From positions 478,382 to 542,381 of the forward strand of contig NZ_SRUZ01000001.1 of NCBI RefSeq assembly GCF_004791165.1: a stretch of 64,000 nucleotides of DNA. The letters run 5' to 3'. This stretch comes from Mesorhizobium sp. M8A.F.Ca.ET.218.01.1.1 (GTDB lineage Bacteria > Pseudomonadota > Alphaproteobacteria > Rhizobiales > Rhizobiaceae). Each line of letters begins with the position of its first letter. The first letter of the stretch is position 1. The position numbers and the translations under genes were made by a program. The notes under the pieces were generated by a model, which saw only the letters and a list, made by a program, of their open reading frames with translations, was not told the origin of the DNA and ran no database searches. Shown piece after piece: positions 1 to 9,476 of this stretch.

Positions 1-876
1 GCCCTCGAGCAGCCCGGCATAGGACAACGCGATCACGGTCACCATCGGCACGGCGGCATTGCGCAGCGCGTGGCCCCAGATGATACGGGTTTCCGACAGG
101 CCCTTGGCGCGCGCGGCGACGACGTATTCCTGGGCGAGTTCATTGAGCATGAACGAGCGCGTCATGCGGCTGATATAGGCGAGCGAGAAATAGCCGAGCA
201 GCGAGGCCGGCAGGATGATGTGACGGAAGGCGTCGTAAAAGACATCCCACTGCCCCTGCATCGCGGAGTCGAGAAGGTAGAAGCCGGTGACCGGCGTGAA
301 AGTGTATTCGTAGACGACGTCGAGCCGAGCCGGGAAGGCCACCCATTGCAGCTTGGCGTAGAACAGCACCAGGGCCAGCAGGCCCAGCCAGAAGATGGGC
401 ACGGAATAGCCGATCAGGCCGATGATGCGCACAATCTGATCGACGAGGCTACCGCGTTTGACCGCGGCCAGCACTCCCAGCGGCACACCGAACAGCGCGC
501 CGATCAGTGTCCCCAATGTCGCCAGTTCCGTCGTTGCGGGAAGAGCGCGGCGGATGTCGGTCATGACGGGATTGGTGGTCAGCACGGAGATGCCGAAATC
601 GCCGCTCAGCGCATGTTTCACATAGATGTAGAACTGCTCGATCAACGGCAGGTCGAGGCCCATCTCGCGGCGCGTTCGCTCCACGACATTGGCGGGTGCC
701 CGGTCGCCGAGCACGGCCAGCACCGGGTCGATCGGGATGACGCGGCCAATGAAGAAAGTGACCGCGAGAAGACCGAGATAGGTCGTCACCGCAATGACCA
801 GGAAGCGGCCAAGCGATGATGCAAGGGCGACGGCGCGGGCGCTGCCGCGCCCGCTTTCGTTTTCAATCGTGCTCAT
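1..876 (-). CDS. Peptide-type ABC transporter permease (DppB family), C-terminus cut by window edge
   Basis: Inner-membrane permease of a di/oligopeptide-type (SBP_bac_5 class) importer. The ATG at 876 opens a frame that stays open to base 1, so 292 residues are visible and the C-terminus lies outside. Seen: an N-terminal membrane segment after about 20 polar residues, then the typical DppB order with a long periplasmic part and several hydrophobic helices. The EAA-type cytoplasmic loop reads [25 protein letters not shown] and is the contact site for the ATPase. It starts 18 nt after the stop of the solute-binding gene upstream, so the two form an operon. The substrate cannot be told from sequence; family knowledge allows peptides, opines or sugars. 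Confidence 0.9.
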   Translation of the reverse strand, partial: MSTIENESGRGSARAVALASSLGRFLVIAVTTYLGLLAVTFFIGRVIPIDPVLAVLGDRAPANVVERTRREMGLDLPLIEQFYIYVKHALSGDFGISVLTTNPVMTDIRRALPATTELATLGTLIGALFGVPLGVLAAVKRGSLVDQIVRIIGLIGYSVPIFWLGLLALVLFYAKLQWVAFPARLDVVYEYTFTPVTGFYLLDSAMQGQWDVFYDAFRHIILPASLLGYFSLAYISRMTRSFMLNELAQEYVVAARAKGLSETRIIWGHALRNAAVPMVTVIALSYAGLLEG

Positions 877-894
877 GCGGCGTGTCCGCGAACA

Positions 895-2538
895 CTATTC
901 CTTGGAGACCGGCCCGACGAAGTTGGTGTCGAAACTCGGACCGAGCGCGAAGCCCTTGAGGTTCTTGCGCAGACCGGCAACTTCCAGCTGCTGGTGGATG
1001 ACGACGAAGGGGCTGGTGTCGAGGATTTTCTTCTCGAGATCCTTGTACATATCGGCGCGCTTGCCCGAATCCTTCTCAAGCAGGGCTGCTTCCGTTTGCT
1101 TGGTCAGGTCCGGAATGTCCCAGGCATTGCGCCAGGCGAGCGTGTGGGACTTGCCGGCATCCGAATTGTCCGGGTTCGAGGCAAAGGTCTGGGCATTGGA
1201 GTTCGGATCGAAATAGTCCTGGCCCCACTGGCCTATATAGATGTCGTGGTTGCGTGCGCGGTATTTGGTCAGCGTCTGCTTGCCGTCGCCAGGGATGATC
1301 TCCAGCTTGATGCCGGCCTGGCCGAGCGTCTGCTGGATGGATTCCGCCATGCCGGTGGTCGGCTGGCCGGTGCGCACGTCCATGGTGACGCTGAAGCCGT
1401 CCGCCAAGCCGGCCTTGGCCAGCAATTCCTTGGCCTTGGCGACGTCGAGCTTGAAGGGGTTTTCGTCGAGTTCGCCCAGCACGCCCTTGGGCAGGAAGGT
1501 CTGGTGGATCTCGCCGATGCCCTTGAGGATGGTCGAACCCAGCGCATCATAGTCGACCAGATATTTGAAGGCCTGACGCACCTCGGGTTTGGCGAGGTTC
1601 GGGTTCTTCTGGTTGAGGCTGATGTAGTAGACGGTGCCCTTGGGCGCGCTGGTCGAGGTGAGGTCGGCGTTCTTGGCGATGGCGTCGAGGTCGTTCGGTT
1701 CGAGGTTGCGGGCAACGTCGATATCGCCGGCCTCGAGCGCCAGGCGTTGCGCCGAGCTTTCCTTCATGTTGCGGTAGATGACGCGGGCGAGCTTGGCCTT
1801 TTCGCCGTAGTAATTGTCGTTGCGTTCCAGGACGACGGCCTCGTTGGCACGCCATTCGCGCAGCTTGAAGGCGCCCGAGCCGGCATAGCCTGTCTTCAGC
1901 CAGGCGTTGCCGAAGTCGTTGTCCCATTTGTAGTCGGCGCTCGGCGTGACCGCCGCGACATGTTCCTTGACCAGCTTGGCGTCGACAACGGAGGCAACGG
2001 TGGCCGACAGGCAGTTCAACACGAAACTTGGCGCATAGGCCTTGTCGACGGTGAACTGGAAGGTGGTGTCGTCGACCGCCTTGGCCTTTTCGGTGACGTT
2101 GTCGCCGCTAATGCCGAACTGGCCGATGATGAAGGCGGGGCTCTTGTCCAGCTTGACGGCGCGCTCGAACGACCAGGCGACGTCGGCGGCGGTGATCGGG
2201 TTGCCTGAGGCGAATTTCAGGCCCGGCTTGAGCTTGAACGTATAGGTCAGGCCATCGTCGGAGACGGTCCAGCTTGCGGCGAGATCGGGCTTGACCTTGG
2301 AGGTGTCGCTGAGGTCGAGGCGGACAAGAAGATCATAGGTGTTGCCGGTGACCTCGGCGGTCGACAGCTCGAACGCCTCGCCCGGATCCATCGAGATGAT
2401 GTCGTCGATGGCAAAACCTTCGACAAGCGTGTCGGCGGGGGTGACCGCGCCAGCCGGCGCTCCGGCCAGAAGCAGCGCCGACATGGCGGCGCCCGCCAGC
2501 AAGATGCGGGATCGTAGAGCAAGCTTTTCCATCATCAT
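895..2538 (-). CDS. ABC transporter substrate-binding protein, family 5 (DppA/OppA-like)
   Basis: Periplasmic solute receptor of 547 residues, the normal size for family 5. It begins MMMEKLALRSRILLAGAAMS and carries a Sec signal with likely cleavage after the Ala-rich stretch near residue 31. The mature part has the family hallmarks: a segment reading WTVSDDGLTYTFKLKPGLKF and the following ITAADVAWSFERA. A purine-rich AGGGAA lies about 8 nt before the first of three consecutive ATG codons, so the exact start is ambiguous by two residues. It is the first gene of the operon; the permease follows after 18 nt. Ligand unknown. Confidence 0.92.
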   Translation of the reverse strand: MMMEKLALRSRILLAGAAMSALLLAGAPAGAVTPADTLVEGFAIDDIISMDPGEAFELSTAEVTGNTYDLLVRLDLSDTSKVKPDLAASWTVSDDGLTYTFKLKPGLKFASGNPITAADVAWSFERAVKLDKSPAFIIGQFGISGDNVTEKAKAVDDTTFQFTVDKAYAPSFVLNCLSATVASVVDAKLVKEHVAAVTPSADYKWDNDFGNAWLKTGYAGSGAFKLREWRANEAVVLERNDNYYGEKAKLARVIYRNMKESSAQRLALEAGDIDVARNLEPNDLDAIAKNADLTSTSAPKGTVYYISLNQKNPNLAKPEVRQAFKYLVDYDALGSTILKGIGEIHQTFLPKGVLGELDENPFKLDVAKAKELLAKAGLADGFSVTMDVRTGQPTTGMAESIQQTLGQAGIKLEIIPGDGKQTLTKYRARNHDIYIGQWGQDYFDPNSNAQTFASNPDNSDAGKSHTLAWRNAWDIPDLTKQTEAALLEKDSGKRADMYKDLEKKILDTSPFVVIHQQLEVAGLRKNLKGFALGPSFDTNFVGPVSKE

Positions 2539-2800
2539 GATGATTGTTCCCTGTTTTGTTGTTTGTTGACCTGAGTTCCCGGCTCAGGGTTGCGGTGTTC
2601 TTTCAGGGCTCCAATGAAAGCCCTTGACTCGCTACCGTCGTGGTTTTTGTCCAGTTGGTCAACACCTTATCCGGCGACTCCCAGCCCGGCAACGAGGATT
2701 TGCGAGACGGCCTCAGTGGATCAGAATACACAGCGGCGTGTCGACGCATGCGCCGGCCAAATGATGCCGGGGATCGGGAAAAATCTGCTAAAATTCGATG

Positions 2801-4087
2801 CTATTTCAGCGCGGCGACCAGGCCGGCATCGGGAAAACAGGTGGCGGCCTGACCATTCTTTTCCTGCCATCTGCCGATCGAGCGGCGGGTCTTGAAGCCG
2901 GGCAGACCGTCGGCGCTGCCAACATCATAGCCTTTGGCTTCCAGGGCCCGCTGCAGGGTGGCGATGTCGGAGCGGTGGAGATCGCCGACCGGACCCCAGC
3001 TACCGGAAAAATTCTGATCGCCATGGGCGATGCGGTCGGCGCCATGGCCGATGAACAGCGCGTAGAGGTCGCTGGTGTTGTATTGTTTCAGCACGTAGAA
3101 ATTGGGAGTCGCGATGAAGGCTGGGCCGCTGCGCCCGGCCGGCATCAGCAGGAAACCTTCCGCCTTCAGCTCGCTCGCCGGGAAGGCTTTACCGCCGACG
3201 CGCTCAATGCCCATGGCGGCCCATTGCGAGATCTTTTTGCCCTGGTCCGGGCCCTCCAGCGAACAGGAGACGCTCTCAGGTACGATCACCTCGAAACCCC
3301 AGCCGCGTCCCCTCACCCAGCCATAATGGACAAGATAATTGGCGATCGAGGCCAGCACGTCGGGCGTCGAATTCCAGATGTCGACTCGGCCGTCGCCGTC
3401 GAAATCGACCGCATGCTCGAGGAAAGAGGTCGGCATGAATTGCGGCTGGCCGAGCGCCCCGGCCCAGGACGATTTCATCGCGCCGACCGGGGCCAGCCCG
3501 CGCTGGACGATTTCCAGCGCCGCCAGCAGTTCGGTGCGGAAGAAATCCTTTTTCGTCGACATGAACGCCTTGGTGCCCAGCACTTCGAAGGCGTCGTAGG
3601 GCATCTTCGCCGCGCCGAAGCCGGTCTCGCGGCCCCAGATCGCCAGAATGATTCCGCCCGGCACGCCATAGCGCTCTTCGATCGCGGCAAGCGTGCGGGC
3701 ATTGGCGGCTTCGCGGGTGCGCCCGCCCGATGTCACCGCACGAACCGTCTTCTCGGCAAAATAGGCGCAGGGAGAACCGAACTCGGCCTGGTGCTGCTTC
3801 TGCGGCGTCTTCGGTTTCTCGCCTGGCATGACAAGGTCGGGGAGATTGAGATTGGGCTTGATGCCGTTGAACGCGGCGTCGAACGTATTTTTGGAAATGC
3901 CTTTCGCCTTGGCGTCGGGCCAGAGATCGGTCTGGAGCCAGGTCCTGAACTGGTCGTCGATCTTGGAGGCGAACGCGGGGGCAGCGATGAGGGCAAAGAG
4001 CGCTGCAAGAAAGAATGCAAAGCTGAACTTGCGAAAGCCGCGTTCTGTAGCGTGCACCACCAGCTTCGAAAGATGCGTGGCAATCAT
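2801..4087 (-). CDS. Lytic murein transglycosylase, MltB-type, with C-terminal peptidoglycan-binding domain
   Basis: Cleaves the glycan strand of peptidoglycan, forming 1,6-anhydro-muramyl ends, and acts in the periplasm. The frame is open from 4177, but GGAGAGG lies 9 nt before the ATG at 4087, giving 428 residues and placing the start 25 nt after recR. The ATG at 4096 has no spacing to that site. A hydrophobic export signal (FAFFLAALFALIAAPAFA) comes first. The SLT_2 catalytic domain follows with the Glu of the WGRETGFG motif, the GALGQPQFMPTS motif and the FDGDGRVDIWNS segment. The last ~60 residues match a PG_binding_1 domain (LQRALEAKGYDVGSADGLPG). It is the last gene of the dnaX-recR minus-strand run. 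Confidence 0.92.
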   Translation of the reverse strand: MIATHLSKLVVHATERGFRKFSFAFFLAALFALIAAPAFASKIDDQFRTWLQTDLWPDAKAKGISKNTFDAAFNGIKPNLNLPDLVMPGEKPKTPQKQHQAEFGSPCAYFAEKTVRAVTSGGRTREAANARTLAAIEERYGVPGGIILAIWGRETGFGAAKMPYDAFEVLGTKAFMSTKKDFFRTELLAALEIVQRGLAPVGAMKSSWAGALGQPQFMPTSFLEHAVDFDGDGRVDIWNSTPDVLASIANYLVHYGWVRGRGWGFEVIVPESVSCSLEGPDQGKKISQWAAMGIERVGGKAFPASELKAEGFLLMPAGRSGPAFIATPNFYVLKQYNTSDLYALFIGHGADRIAHGDQNFSGSWGPVGDLHRSDIATLQRALEAKGYDVGSADGLPGFKTRRSIGRWQEKNGQAATCFPDAGLVAALK

Positions 4088-4112
4088 CGTGCGCATCCTC
4101 TCCGCAATCGTG

Positions 4113-4718
4113 TCAAAACGCCGTCCGCGAGCGCAGCGCCGCGGCAAGCGTGCCTTCGTCGAGATAGTCGAGTTCACCGCCGACCGGTACGCCGTGCGCC
4201 AGCCGTGTTATCTTGACCTCGAAGCCGGAGAGTTGATCGGTGAGGTAGTGCGCGGTAGTCTGGCCCTCGACCGTCGCGTTGACGGCGAGGATGAGTTCCT
4301 TGACCTCGCCGCCGGCGATGCGGTCGATCAGCGAGCGGATGTTGAGCTGATCGGGGCCGATGCCGTCGAGCGGCGACAGCGTGCCGCCAAGCACGTGGTA
4401 ACGCACATTCATCGCCGCCGCCCGCTCCAGCGCCCAGAGATCCGAGACGTCCTCGACGACGATCAAGGTGGCGGCATCGCGGCGTGGATCGGTACAGATC
4501 ATGCAAGGATCCGAGGTGTCGACATTGCCACAGGTGGAGCAGATGCGCACCTTGTCGGCGGCCTCGCCCATGGCGGCGGCGAGCGGCGACAGCAACTGTT
4601 CCTTCTTCTTGATCAGATGCAGTGCCGCGCGCCTGGCCGAACGGGGGCCAAGCCCCGGCACCTTGGCCAGGAGTTGGATCAGGCGTTCGATCTCGGGACC
4701 GGCGATTCGCTTGGACAT
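4113..4718 (-). CDS. recR: Recombination mediator RecR
   Basis: Acts with RecF and RecO to load RecA on gapped DNA. The protein is 201 residues, the standard length. Helix-hairpin-helix DNA-binding motif at about residues 17-30 ([18 protein letters not shown]). The four zinc cysteines are present at 60, 63, 72 and 75 (CSTC...CMIC). A Toprim domain follows ([13 protein letters not shown], and later [18 protein letters not shown]). In many bacteria recR follows ybaB and dnaX directly; here two genes, including a cell-wall hydrolase, lie between them. Confidence 0.98.
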   Translation of the reverse strand: MSKRIAGPEIERLIQLLAKVPGLGPRSARRAALHLIKKKEQLLSPLAAAMGEAADKVRICSTCGNVDTSDPCMICTDPRRDAATLIVVEDVSDLWALERAAAMNVRYHVLGGTLSPLDGIGPDQLNIRSLIDRIAGGEVKELILAVNATVEGQTTAHYLTDQLSGFEVKITRLAHGVPVGGELDYLDEGTLAAALRSRTAF

Positions 4719-4808
4719 CGCCCTGATCTAGGATTTTTCAGAGCGCTTTGAAACATCCGGCGTCCGCGAATGTCCCGCCATCCTGCCATTGCGGGTTTGC
4801 GACACGCA

Positions 4809-5828
4809 TCAGTTGGTTTCGAGCGGGCGGCCCTGGCTGACGATCATCGCGCCTATCGCGTCGGTGTTTTCAGGCGTCGACTGGAAGCCCATCGCCGCTT
4901 CCTGTGGCTCGCCCTCAACCGAGGAGATCACCCTCTTGTTCGAGGCCCCGCCGGTCAAGGTTCCGCCGAAACGAGCGACATCCGGCTCCTCCATCGGCTC
5001 CTGCATGGCGACCAGTGTCGGCTTCGCCGAGACGCGTGCGGACTTGGCCGTCAGCGCCGCGGACGCAGTGACATAGGTCTCCTGGGCCGCAGCGGTGCGG
5101 GCGGTTGCCGTCTTGCCGGGGCGTGTCGGCTCCGCCGCGGCGGTCATGTAGACCTGCTGGGCTGGAGCGGTGCGAGCGGATGTCTTGGCCGCAGGTACGG
5201 GCTCGGCGGAAGCGACGCGCACCGCAGGCACGCCTGGCAAGGCGGCTGGCTGCTCGGCCGAGGCAATGGCAACCGTCGGTTCATCCGGCAGCGGCTGCCA
5301 GTTGCGGCCGCGCTTTTCATAGAAGGCATTGCCGCCGGCAACCATGGTGTAGTGCATGTTCTTGTAGGGGAAGCGCAGACCGGCGGTGTGGAAATACATC
5401 GTGTTCTTGAGCTTGGCCTTGCGCTCGCCCTTGAGCACGGCGTCGGCGGCCTCCTCGACATCGGGCATTGCGCGCGAATTCATCGATCGGGTCATGACGC
5501 CCGGCGCGAACTGCCCGGGTTCACCCACCACTTGGCAGATGGTGCTGCCGTGGTTGCCCGAGCGCAGCCGGTTCATCACCACCGTGCCGACGGCGATCAT
5601 GCCATCGCGGCTCGACCGGTTGGATTCGAAGAACATCGCCCGTTCCAGGCATTCCCTGTCCTTCGGCGTGTGACTGTAGGCGCGCGAACTTAGGAAACTC
5701 GGCGTGATGGCGTCGGTCAGGCTCGCAACCGACATGCCGTGCGAGGTGGTCTGGCTGCAAGCGGCCAAGAAAAGGGGAGACGTGACGACGCCGAGCAACA
5801 GCGGCGTCTTCCATCGCGTGGCGATCAA
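4809..5828 (-). CDS. Cell wall hydrolase, SleB/CwlJ-type, predicted lipoprotein
   Basis: Predicted peptidoglycan hydrolase of the Hydrolase_2 (SleB) family, 339 residues. The TTG at 5828 is chosen because GAGAGG lies about 9 nt upstream and the translation gives a clean lipoprotein signal ending in a LAAC lipobox near residue 24. The catalytic domain lies at about 55-170, with the family signatures RECLERAMFFES and GMIAVGTVVMNRL. The C-terminal half is low-complexity Ala/Thr/Pro sequence with no domain recognised. It lies between recR and a small unknown gene on the same strand. Proteobacterial members have no link to spores; the name comes from the Bacillus family. Confidence 0.88.
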   Translation of the reverse strand: MIATRWKTPLLLGVVTSPLFLAACSQTTSHGMSVASLTDAITPSFLSSRAYSHTPKDRECLERAMFFESNRSSRDGMIAVGTVVMNRLRSGNHGSTICQVVGEPGQFAPGVMTRSMNSRAMPDVEEAADAVLKGERKAKLKNTMYFHTAGLRFPYKNMHYTMVAGGNAFYEKRGRNWQPLPDEPTVAIASAEQPAALPGVPAVRVASAEPVPAAKTSARTAPAQQVYMTAAAEPTRPGKTATARTAAAQETYVTASAALTAKSARVSAKPTLVAMQEPMEEPDVARFGGTLTGGASNKRVISSVEGEPQEAAMGFQSTPENTDAIGAMIVSQGRPLETN

Positions 5829-6055
5829 CAGGTAACCCTCTCACTTCAATGCCCGCCCCCAGGCTGCGGCAAGAATGAGACACTTTCGGGCAAAATGATG
5901 GCCAAAACGTTATTAACGGCAGACTGTTGCCGAATTGACACAAATTGCGGCTTTCCAGATAGATCGAGCCGTCGTTTCACACAGATGATGACCGCTCTCT
6001 CTTCGTTTCGCCGCAATTCCCTTGGGGAAACGCTATGCGCCTTTCGCGGGAAAGC

Positions 6056-6463
6056 CTATCGCCCGGCGGCGATTGCCGCCGACCGACCGGGTTCGACCTC
6101 TTCGACCTTCTCTGAAAACAGGCCCCGCCCGAGAAACAGCGCCCGCGCCTCCCTGGCCGCCGGCGCGATCTTGCCTGGCCAGTCGCTGTCGATGAACTCG
6201 GCCTTGGTGAAATCAGGATTCGTTTCGGAGGCCGCCTCCAGGAATTCGGCGATTTCCAGCACGATCGCGCGTTCGTCCTTCGAAAGCGCCGACGTGCCGG
6301 CCTCGATCGAGGGGCGGTGCACGAAATCCTCGAAGAGATTGAAGTAGCCCTTGATGCCGACCAGATCGACACCGGCATCGCAATCGGCGAGGATTTCCAG
6401 AATCTCGTAGATCCTGTTGCGGATACGCTGCTCGATCAGTCTTTCGGACGGCTCGTCGATCAT
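6056..6463 (-). CDS. Conserved hypothetical protein, 135 aa
   Basis: Not recognised. The acidic soluble protein (MIDEPSERLIEQRIRNRIYE at the start) has no signal peptide or membrane segment and is predicted mostly helical. It starts 13 nt after the ybaB stop, so it is probably translated from the dnaX-ybaB transcript. No catalytic motif was seen. The 227 bases downstream, before the hydrolase start at 5828, show no gene. Confidence 0.7.
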   Translation of the reverse strand: MIDEPSERLIEQRIRNRIYEILEILADCDAGVDLVGIKGYFNLFEDFVHRPSIEAGTSALSKDERAIVLEIAEFLEAASETNPDFTKAEFIDSDWPGKIAPAAREARALFLGRGLFSEKVEEVEPGRSAAIAAGR

Positions 6464-6476
6464 GGCGCACCGAGCG

Positions 6477-6800
6477 CTAGAAAGGCAGTTTCATTCCTGG
6501 CGGGATGGGCAGGCCAGCGGTCAGCGCCTTGGTCTTTTCCTGCATGATCTGCTCGACCTTGGCCTTGGCGTCATTGTGCGCGGCAAGAATCAGATCCTCG
6601 ACGATTTCGACCTCGTCTTCCTTGAACAAAGACGGGTCGATCTTCAGCGACTTGATGTCGAACTTTCCGCTCAAAATGATGCTGACCAGGCCGCCGCCAG
6701 CCTGGCCGACGGCTTCGACCGTGGCGATCTCATCCTGCATGGCCTGGAACTTGGCCTGCATTTCCTTCGCCTTGCCCATCAGGCCGAGAAGATCTTTCAT
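6477..6800 (-). CDS. ybaB: YbaB/EbfC family nucleoid-associated protein
   Basis: Small DNA-binding dimeric protein of 107 residues, the usual family size. Seen: N-terminal [20 protein letters not shown], then a central hydrophobic beta region ([17 protein letters not shown]), and a helical C-terminus ending in a Pro/Gly-rich [12 protein letters not shown] tail, as in other YbaB proteins. It starts 31 nt after dnaX, the conserved dnaX-ybaB arrangement. Confidence 0.96.
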   Translation of the reverse strand: MKDLLGLMGKAKEMQAKFQAMQDEIATVEAVGQAGGGLVSIILSGKFDIKSLKIDPSLFKEDEVEIVEDLILAAHNDAKAKVEQIMQEKTKALTAGLPIPPGMKLPF

Positions 6801-6831
6801 GGTCCGATCCTTTGCGGATTAGTGCTGGATA

Positions 6832-8661
6832 TCAGGGTTCGTCGTCATCGGCCGGCGGCTCGACCGGCATTTCGGCCTCGCTCGCTTCGGCATCCGGCGT
6901 GTCGGGAATGCGCACATCGATGATCTTGGCGCCGGGAAAGCGGGTCAGGAAGGCGGCGACTGTCGGGTCGTTCCTGGCATCGAGGAAAGCGTTTTCACGC
7001 TTCGTCGATTCCATTTCGGCCAGCGTCTGGCCGCCCTCCTCCTTAGACAGCGACACCAGCCAGCTGCGGCCGGTCCAGGCGCGCAGTTTCGTCGTCAGTT
7101 CGTTGAGCAGCATCTTGGGCGCATCGTCGGTCAGGCCGACGTCGATACGGCCAGGTTCGATGCGCACCAGACGGATGCAGCGCTTGACCAGCACCTTGAA
7201 GGCGACGTCGCGCTGAGCGTCGGCAAGGGCAACGATGTCGGCCAGCGATTTCAGCGGTACGGCTTGCGTCTCCGGCGCCGGCTGCGGGGGCGCGACGAAG
7301 GCGGCCGGAGCGGGCGCGGCCTCGACCAGCCGCATGGTCTGCGCGCCGCCCGAGCCGCCAGGCATGCGCGCCTGCGCCACGGCGCTGGCCCCATTGCCGC
7401 CAGGACCGCCATTGCCAGGGTTCACGGGAGCGCCGTTCGGACGCGGCGCGGCGCCGGTGGCCGAGGCGCCGCTCTCCAGCGATCTCAGCGCCTCGTCCAA
7501 TGTCGGCAGATCGGCGGCGTGCGCCAGCCGGATCAGCACCATTTCGGCGGCACTGACCGGCCGGTTGGAGGACTGTACCTCGGGAATGCCCTTGAGCAGC
7601 ATCTGCCAGGTCCGCGACAGCACGCGCACCGACAGCGCCCTGGCGAAATCGGCGCCGCGCTGGCGCTCGTCCTGCGACAGCGAGGCATCGTCCATTGCGG
7701 TCGGCACGAAGCGCAGCCGGGTGACCAGATGGTTGAACTCGGCCAGATCGGTCAGCACGGCGGCCGGATCGGCGCCGGTGTCGTATTGCGCGCGGAATTC
7801 GCCGAGCGCCGCCGCCACATCGCCTTTCATCACATGTTCGAACAGATCGACGATGCGGGCGCGGTCGGCCAGCCCCAGCATGGCGCGCACGGCCTCGGCG
7901 CTGACCGAGCCGGCGCCATGGGCGATCGCCTGGTCGAGAATGGAGAGCGAATCGCGGGCGGAACCTTCCGCCGCGCGCGCGATCATCGCAAGAGCGTCGT
8001 CGTCGACCGAAATGCCTTCCTTGCCGGCGATCGAGGAGAGATGCGCGACCAGCGCGCCGGCGTCGATGCGCCTCAGGTCGAAGCGCTGGCAGCGCGACAG
8101 GACGGTGATCGGAACCTTGCGGATTTCGGTGGTGGCGAAGATGAATTTGACGTGCGGCGGCGGTTCTTCCAGCGTCTTCAGCAGGCCGTTGAAGGCCTGC
8201 GTGGACAGCATGTGCACTTCGTCGATGATGTAGACCTTGTAGCGGGCCGAGACGGGCGCATAGCGCACGCGCTCGATGATGTCCCTGATGTCGTCGATGC
8301 CGGTGTGCGAGGCGGCGTCCATCTCGATGACGTCGACATGGCGGCCTTCCATGATCGCCTGGCAATGCTCGCCAAGCACGGCGAGGTCGACCGAGGGCTG
8401 ATCAACGGTGGCGGTTTTATAATTCAGGGCTCGCGCCAGGATACGCGCGGTGGTGGTCTTGCCGACGCCGCGCACGCCGGTCAGCATCCAGGCCTGGGCG
8501 ATGCGGCCGGTGGCAAAGGCGTTGGTGAGGGTGCGCACCATCGGCTCCTGGCCGACCAGCTCGGAGAAATTCGACGGACGGTATTTGCGCGCCAGCACAC
8601 GGTAGGCCGCGGCCTTGCCTGTCGCCAAACTATCGGGCCCCGAATTTCCGGCTTCGCTCAT
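6832..8661 (-). CDS. dnaX: DNA polymerase III subunit tau (clamp loader ATPase)
   Basis: Clamp-loader subunit that opens the beta clamp and links the replisome, 609 residues. Walker A at 62-70 (GVRGVGKTT), DEVH-type Walker B at 146-150 and the SRC arginine-finger motif at 189-191 are all present. The region that holds a four-Cys zinc module in E. coli (after Walker A) has a single cysteine here, at residue 100. Domain III follows, then a Gly/Ala/Pro-rich linker near 400-455 and the C-terminal tau region. No obvious slippery run for a gamma frameshift was noticed. First protein gene of the minus-strand block, with ffs just upstream. Confidence 0.97.
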   Translation of the reverse strand: MSEAGNSGPDSLATGKAAAYRVLARKYRPSNFSELVGQEPMVRTLTNAFATGRIAQAWMLTGVRGVGKTTTARILARALNYKTATVDQPSVDLAVLGEHCQAIMEGRHVDVIEMDAASHTGIDDIRDIIERVRYAPVSARYKVYIIDEVHMLSTQAFNGLLKTLEEPPPHVKFIFATTEIRKVPITVLSRCQRFDLRRIDAGALVAHLSSIAGKEGISVDDDALAMIARAAEGSARDSLSILDQAIAHGAGSVSAEAVRAMLGLADRARIVDLFEHVMKGDVAAALGEFRAQYDTGADPAAVLTDLAEFNHLVTRLRFVPTAMDDASLSQDERQRGADFARALSVRVLSRTWQMLLKGIPEVQSSNRPVSAAEMVLIRLAHAADLPTLDEALRSLESGASATGAAPRPNGAPVNPGNGGPGGNGASAVAQARMPGGSGGAQTMRLVEAAPAPAAFVAPPQPAPETQAVPLKSLADIVALADAQRDVAFKVLVKRCIRLVRIEPGRIDVGLTDDAPKMLLNELTTKLRAWTGRSWLVSLSKEEGGQTLAEMESTKRENAFLDARNDPTVAAFLTRFPGAKIIDVRIPDTPDAEASEAEMPVEPPADDDEP

Positions 8662-8763
8662 TCGCCGTTAAGCTCCAAAAGGCCGCGCCCAAAGCGCCGA
8701 TTCCTGCGCATAGTCTCGCCCGCGCTGCAATGCGTCGTCAATGTCGCGAGGAGGGCCGATGAG

Positions 8764-8862
8764 GTGGGAGGCTGGAACAATGACCCGTTCCGGGCTCGTT
8801 AGGGCTGCTTCCTTCCGGACCTGACCCGGTTGGCGAGTGGATCGTCCACCACCAACCTCCCG
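8764..8862 (-). ncRNA. ffs: Signal recognition particle RNA, small (4.5S) type
   Basis: The transcript on the minus strand contains the near-invariant SRP domain IV: GGTCAGGTCCGGAAGGAAGC, folding into the tetraloop hairpin that binds Ffh. The outer ends pair: GGGAGGTTGG at the 5' end (from 8861) with CCAGCCTCCC at the 3' end (to 8766), giving a roughly 99-nt rod. Both ends are placed by pairing and may be off by a few bases. Its position upstream of dnaX on the same strand is common in rhizobia. Confidence 0.93.
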
Positions 8863-9004
8863 CTGTCCATATCGGCAATTGCGCGACGAAATGCAAGTGC
8901 GCAGGCAAATCGGCACCGCGAACCGCGAGATTCGCTTGCAGCCCCGATGCAGCCGCTTTAGCGTTCAGGGTTTGAGGAAGCCAAGAAAAGCAAGGGAAAC
9001 GCCG

Positions 9005-9424
9005 ATGCTGCCGGGCCTGAAGGCCGGATTCACGCTGGATGCCCGGCTGGAGGCTGACAGCGAGCAGTTGATGTGGCTTGGGCTGTGCGAATTGCGGGTG
9101 ATGAACGACCGTCGCTGGCCGTGGCTGCTCCTGGTGCCGCAGCGGCCGGGCGCGGAGGAGATCCACGATATGACGCCGCTCGACCAGGCGATGCTGACCT
9201 TCGAGACCAATATGGTGGCGCAGGCGCTGAAGAAGGTGAGCGGCTGCACCAAGATCAACACCGGCGCGCTCGGCAACATCGTGCGCCAACTGCATATCCA
9301 TGTCGTCGCACGATCCGAGGGGGATCCCGGCTGGCCCGGCCCGGTGTGGGGGCATGGCCTGCGCGAGCCCTATCAGCGCTCCGACCTGCGCCGGTTTGCC
9401 GAAACGATAAGGGCAGCGCTATAA
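9005..9424 (+). CDS. HIT domain protein
   Basis: Histidine-triad superfamily protein of 139 residues, likely a nucleotide hydrolase or transferase with an unknown substrate. AGGGAAA about 7 nt upstream supports the ATG at 9005; the frame is open further upstream but overlaps ffs. The triad region reads QLHIHVV at residues 95-101. Gln95 replaces the first His of the usual H-x-H-x-H pattern, while the middle (nucleophile, His97) and last (His99) are kept. Family knowledge says the middle His carries the nucleotidyl intermediate, so activity is plausible. It is upstream of nudC on the same strand, 52 nt away. Confidence 0.88.
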   Translation: MLPGLKAGFTLDARLEADSEQLMWLGLCELRVMNDRRWPWLLLVPQRPGAEEIHDMTPLDQAMLTFETNMVAQALKKVSGCTKINTGALGNIVRQLHIHVVARSEGDPGWPGPVWGHGLREPYQRSDLRRFAETIRAAL

Positions 9425-9476
9425 GCCTTCCCTGTGTCTATCCCAAGCATGTCCATCCCAAAGCACCAGAGTCCAT

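Noticed and set aside
70..819. Long plus-strand open frame of 249 codons
   Set aside because: It mirrors the permease gene on the minus strand. The minus frame has membrane helices and the EAA loop; the plus frame is Arg/Gln/His-rich antisense sequence.
2605..2624. AGGGCT / AGCCCT hairpin upstream of the binding-protein gene
   Set aside because: Short 6-bp stem with no T-run, located in a promoter region; too weak to call a terminator or riboswitch.
8837..9004. N-terminal extension of the HIT protein from an upstream start
   Set aside because: It would overlap the SRP RNA gene and is not supported by a ribosome site, whereas the ATG at 9005 is.
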